From CAYJLB01 sp964370845 (GTDB lineage: Bacteria > Bacillota > Clostridia > Oscillospirales > Ruminococcaceae), in assembly GCA_964370845.1 (NCBI GenBank), contig CAYJLB010000080.1, positions 1 through 8,146 of the forward strand: 8,146 bases of DNA, written 5' to 3'. The notes below the pieces were generated by a model, which did no database searches, was not told the origin of the DNA, and saw only the letters and a program-made list of their open reading frames with translations. The position numbers and the translations under genes are program-made. Each line of letters begins with the position of its first letter. Within the stretch, counting starts at the first letter, position 1. Below are positions 6,587 to 8,146 of the stretch, piece after piece.

Positions 6587-8146
6587 ATGCAACAAGAAAA
6601 ACTAACCTTAGGAATAGAACTAGGTTCAACCCGAATAAAAGGGGTTTTAATCAACGAAAAATATGAAGTAGTGTGCTCAAAATCCTTTGACTGGGAAAAT
6701 AAATTGGAAAATGGATTTTGGACATATGACTTAAAAGATGTAATTTTCGGAGTTCAAGAAGTGTATAAAAAAATTGCAAATGAAATGAAAGAAAAATATG
6801 ACTTAACTCTAACAAATCTAGGAGCAATAGGCTTTTCAGCTATGATGCACGGGTATTTAGCTTTTGATAAAAATGACAATTTGCTAACTCCCTTTAGAAC
6901 GTGGAGGAACACAACTACTGGAGAAGCGGCAAGAATATTGTCAGAAAAATTCTCCTTTAATATCCCTCAACGTTGGAGCATTTCCCATTTGTATCAAGCA
7001 ATTTTAAATAATGAAGAACATACAAAAAAAGTAGCCTTTATGACTACACTTTCTGGATATGTTCACTATTTATTGACTGGAGAAAAGGTTTTAGGTGTAG
7101 GTGATGCTTCGGGAATGTTTCCCATTGACAGCGAAATTTGTGACTTTGATGAAAAAATGAGTGGGATTTTCAATGAAATTCTAAAAGAAAAAAGACATAA
7201 CTTTTCATTAAAAAATATCTTTCCAAAAGTGCTAAAGTCAGGGGAAAATGCTGGAACTTTAACAGAAAAAGGTGCGTTACTCCTTGATCCAACAGGAAAT
7301 TTAAAGAGCGGAATTCCACTTTGCCCTCCGGAAGGTGATGCTGGCACAGGAATGGTTGCCACTAATAGCGTTAAAGTTAAAACTGGAAACATTTCCGCTG
7401 GAACGTCAATTTTTTCAATGATTGTTTTAGAAAAAGCATTGTCAAAAGCCTATGAGGAAATTGATATGGTGACAACACCAAACGGTTATCCTGTAGCAAT
7501 GGCACATTGTAACAACTGTACAAACGAAATAAATGCTTGGGCGAACATATTTTCCGAAATGGGAAAATTATTGGGTGCAGAGTTTGAAATGAAAAAACTC
7601 TATCAAATTTTCTATGAAACTGCAATGAAAGGCGAATATGACTGTGGTGGTTTAGTAGCCTACAACTATCTTTCAGGCGAGCCTGTAACAGGATTTGACA
7701 GCGGTGCACCTTTGTTCGTCCGCAATGCAAAGGCAAATTTCACCCTTGCAAACTTCTTGCGTTCACAAGTTTACAGTGCTGTTGCAACTTTGAAAATTGG
7801 TATGGATATTTTAACAAAAGAAGAAAAAGTTGAGGCAGATTTGCTCTTTGGACATGGTGGTTTTTTCAAAGATGAGGGCGGACAGATTGCAATGGCTGAT
7901 GCTTTGAATGTTCCTGTTGCAATAAATGAAACTGCTGGCGAGGGCGGTGCTTGGGGAATTGCTGTCCTTGCAAATTACTTGATTAACAATAAAAAATCCC
8001 TTGAAAATTTCTTGCAAGAAGATGTTTTCAAAGGCAGTGAAACTAATATTATTAAGCCAAACAGCGACGGAGTTACTGGCTTTGACAAATTTATTGAAAA
8101 CTACAAAAAAGGCTTTGCAGTAGAAAAAAGTGCGGTTGAAGCTTTT
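6587..8146 (+). CDS. FGGY-family carbohydrate kinase, probable L-ribulokinase; 3' partial
   Basis: The frame runs from ATG 6587 to the last base without a stop (520 residues). The family is usually about 490-560 long, so little is likely missing. It is an ATP-dependent sugar kinase of the FGGY (actin/hexokinase-like ATPase) fold. Visible landmarks are the N-terminal phosphate loop GIELGSTRIKG (9-19), GFSAMMHGY (82-90) in the sugar-binding region, PEGDAGTGM (248-256) with Asp251 as probable catalytic base, the second phosphate motif GNISAGTSIFS (268-278), and the adenosine-side motif FGHGGFFKDEGGQIAMADAL (421-440). Annotated as L-ribulokinase because it follows araA; the N-terminus, including WENKLENGFWTY, recalls from memory the ribulokinases of Bacteroidota and some Clostridia rather than E. 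coli-type AraB. Xylulokinase is the main alternative. Phe codons include about 10 TTC among 31 by my count, more than in the AT-richer oxidoreductase gene, perhaps reflecting higher expression. Confidence 0.85.
   Translation, partial: MQQEKLTLGIELGSTRIKGVLINEKYEVVCSKSFDWENKLENGFWTYDLKDVIFGVQEVYKKIANEMKEKYDLTLTNLGAIGFSAMMHGYLAFDKNDNLLTPFRTWRNTTTGEAARILSEKFSFNIPQRWSISHLYQAILNNEEHTKKVAFMTTLSGYVHYLLTGEKVLGVGDASGMFPIDSEICDFDEKMSGIFNEILKEKRHNFSLKNIFPKVLKSGENAGTLTEKGALLLDPTGNLKSGIPLCPPEGDAGTGMVATNSVKVKTGNISAGTSIFSMIVLEKALSKAYEEIDMVTTPNGYPVAMAHCNNCTNEINAWANIFSEMGKLLGAEFEMKKLYQIFYETAMKGEYDCGGLVAYNYLSGEPVTGFDSGAPLFVRNAKANFTLANFLRSQVYSAVATLKIGMDILTKEEKVEADLLFGHGGFFKDEGGQIAMADALNVPVAINETAGEGGAWGIAVLANYLINNKKSLENFLQEDVFKGSETNIIKPNSDGVTGFDKFIENYKKGFAVEKSAVEAF

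Overview
The window (8,146 bases, strongly AT-rich) carries five genes, all on the + strand. Short gaps, purine-rich Shine-Dalgarno sites (AAGGAG or GAAAGGA about 8-9 bases before each start), the standard genetic code and many AAA/TTA/AAT codons point to a low-GC Bacillota, such as an uncultured gut Clostridia or Bacilli lineage. Nothing in the window fixes the genus; this is inference from composition and gene families.

Layout. (1) Bases 3-2504: the 3' part of a large FAD-dependent oxidoreductase whose start lies upstream of the window. The FAD core is flanked by an unrecognised N-terminal segment and an alpha-helical, HEAT-like C-terminal half. (2) 2519-3931: a Cys-type sulfatase (alkaline phosphatase superfamily) without signal peptide, 14 bases after gene 1. 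(3) 3961-4881: psuG, pseudouridine-5'-phosphate glycosidase, 29 bases after gene 2. (4) A 91-base gap with a GC-rich hairpin. (5) 4973-6454: araA, L-arabinose isomerase. (6) A 132-base gap, far more GC-rich than its surroundings and full of inverted repeats, ending in a good intrinsic terminator at 6529-6561. (7) 6587-8146: a FGGY-family sugar kinase, probably L-ribulokinase, which is open to the last base of the window.

How they fit together. AraA plus the kinase would turn L-arabinose into L-ribulose and then L-ribulose 5-phosphate. The 4-epimerase (araD) that would pass it to the pentose phosphate pathway is not visible and could lie downstream. PsuG would release ribose 5-phosphate, also a pentose phosphate, from pseudouridine 5'-phosphate. 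The oxidoreductase and the cytoplasmic sulfatase, packed tightly ahead of psuG, look like one transcription unit that processes an imported, perhaps sulfated, small molecule. Their substrates cannot be read from sequence. The shared theme is pentose/glycoside catabolism, but a single pathway joining all five genes is a hypothesis only. No transporter, regulator, RNA gene, CRISPR array, transposase or phage gene was seen. I found no clear case for a wholly new system. The best leads are the oxidoreductase-sulfatase-PsuG gene set and the structured spacer before the kinase.
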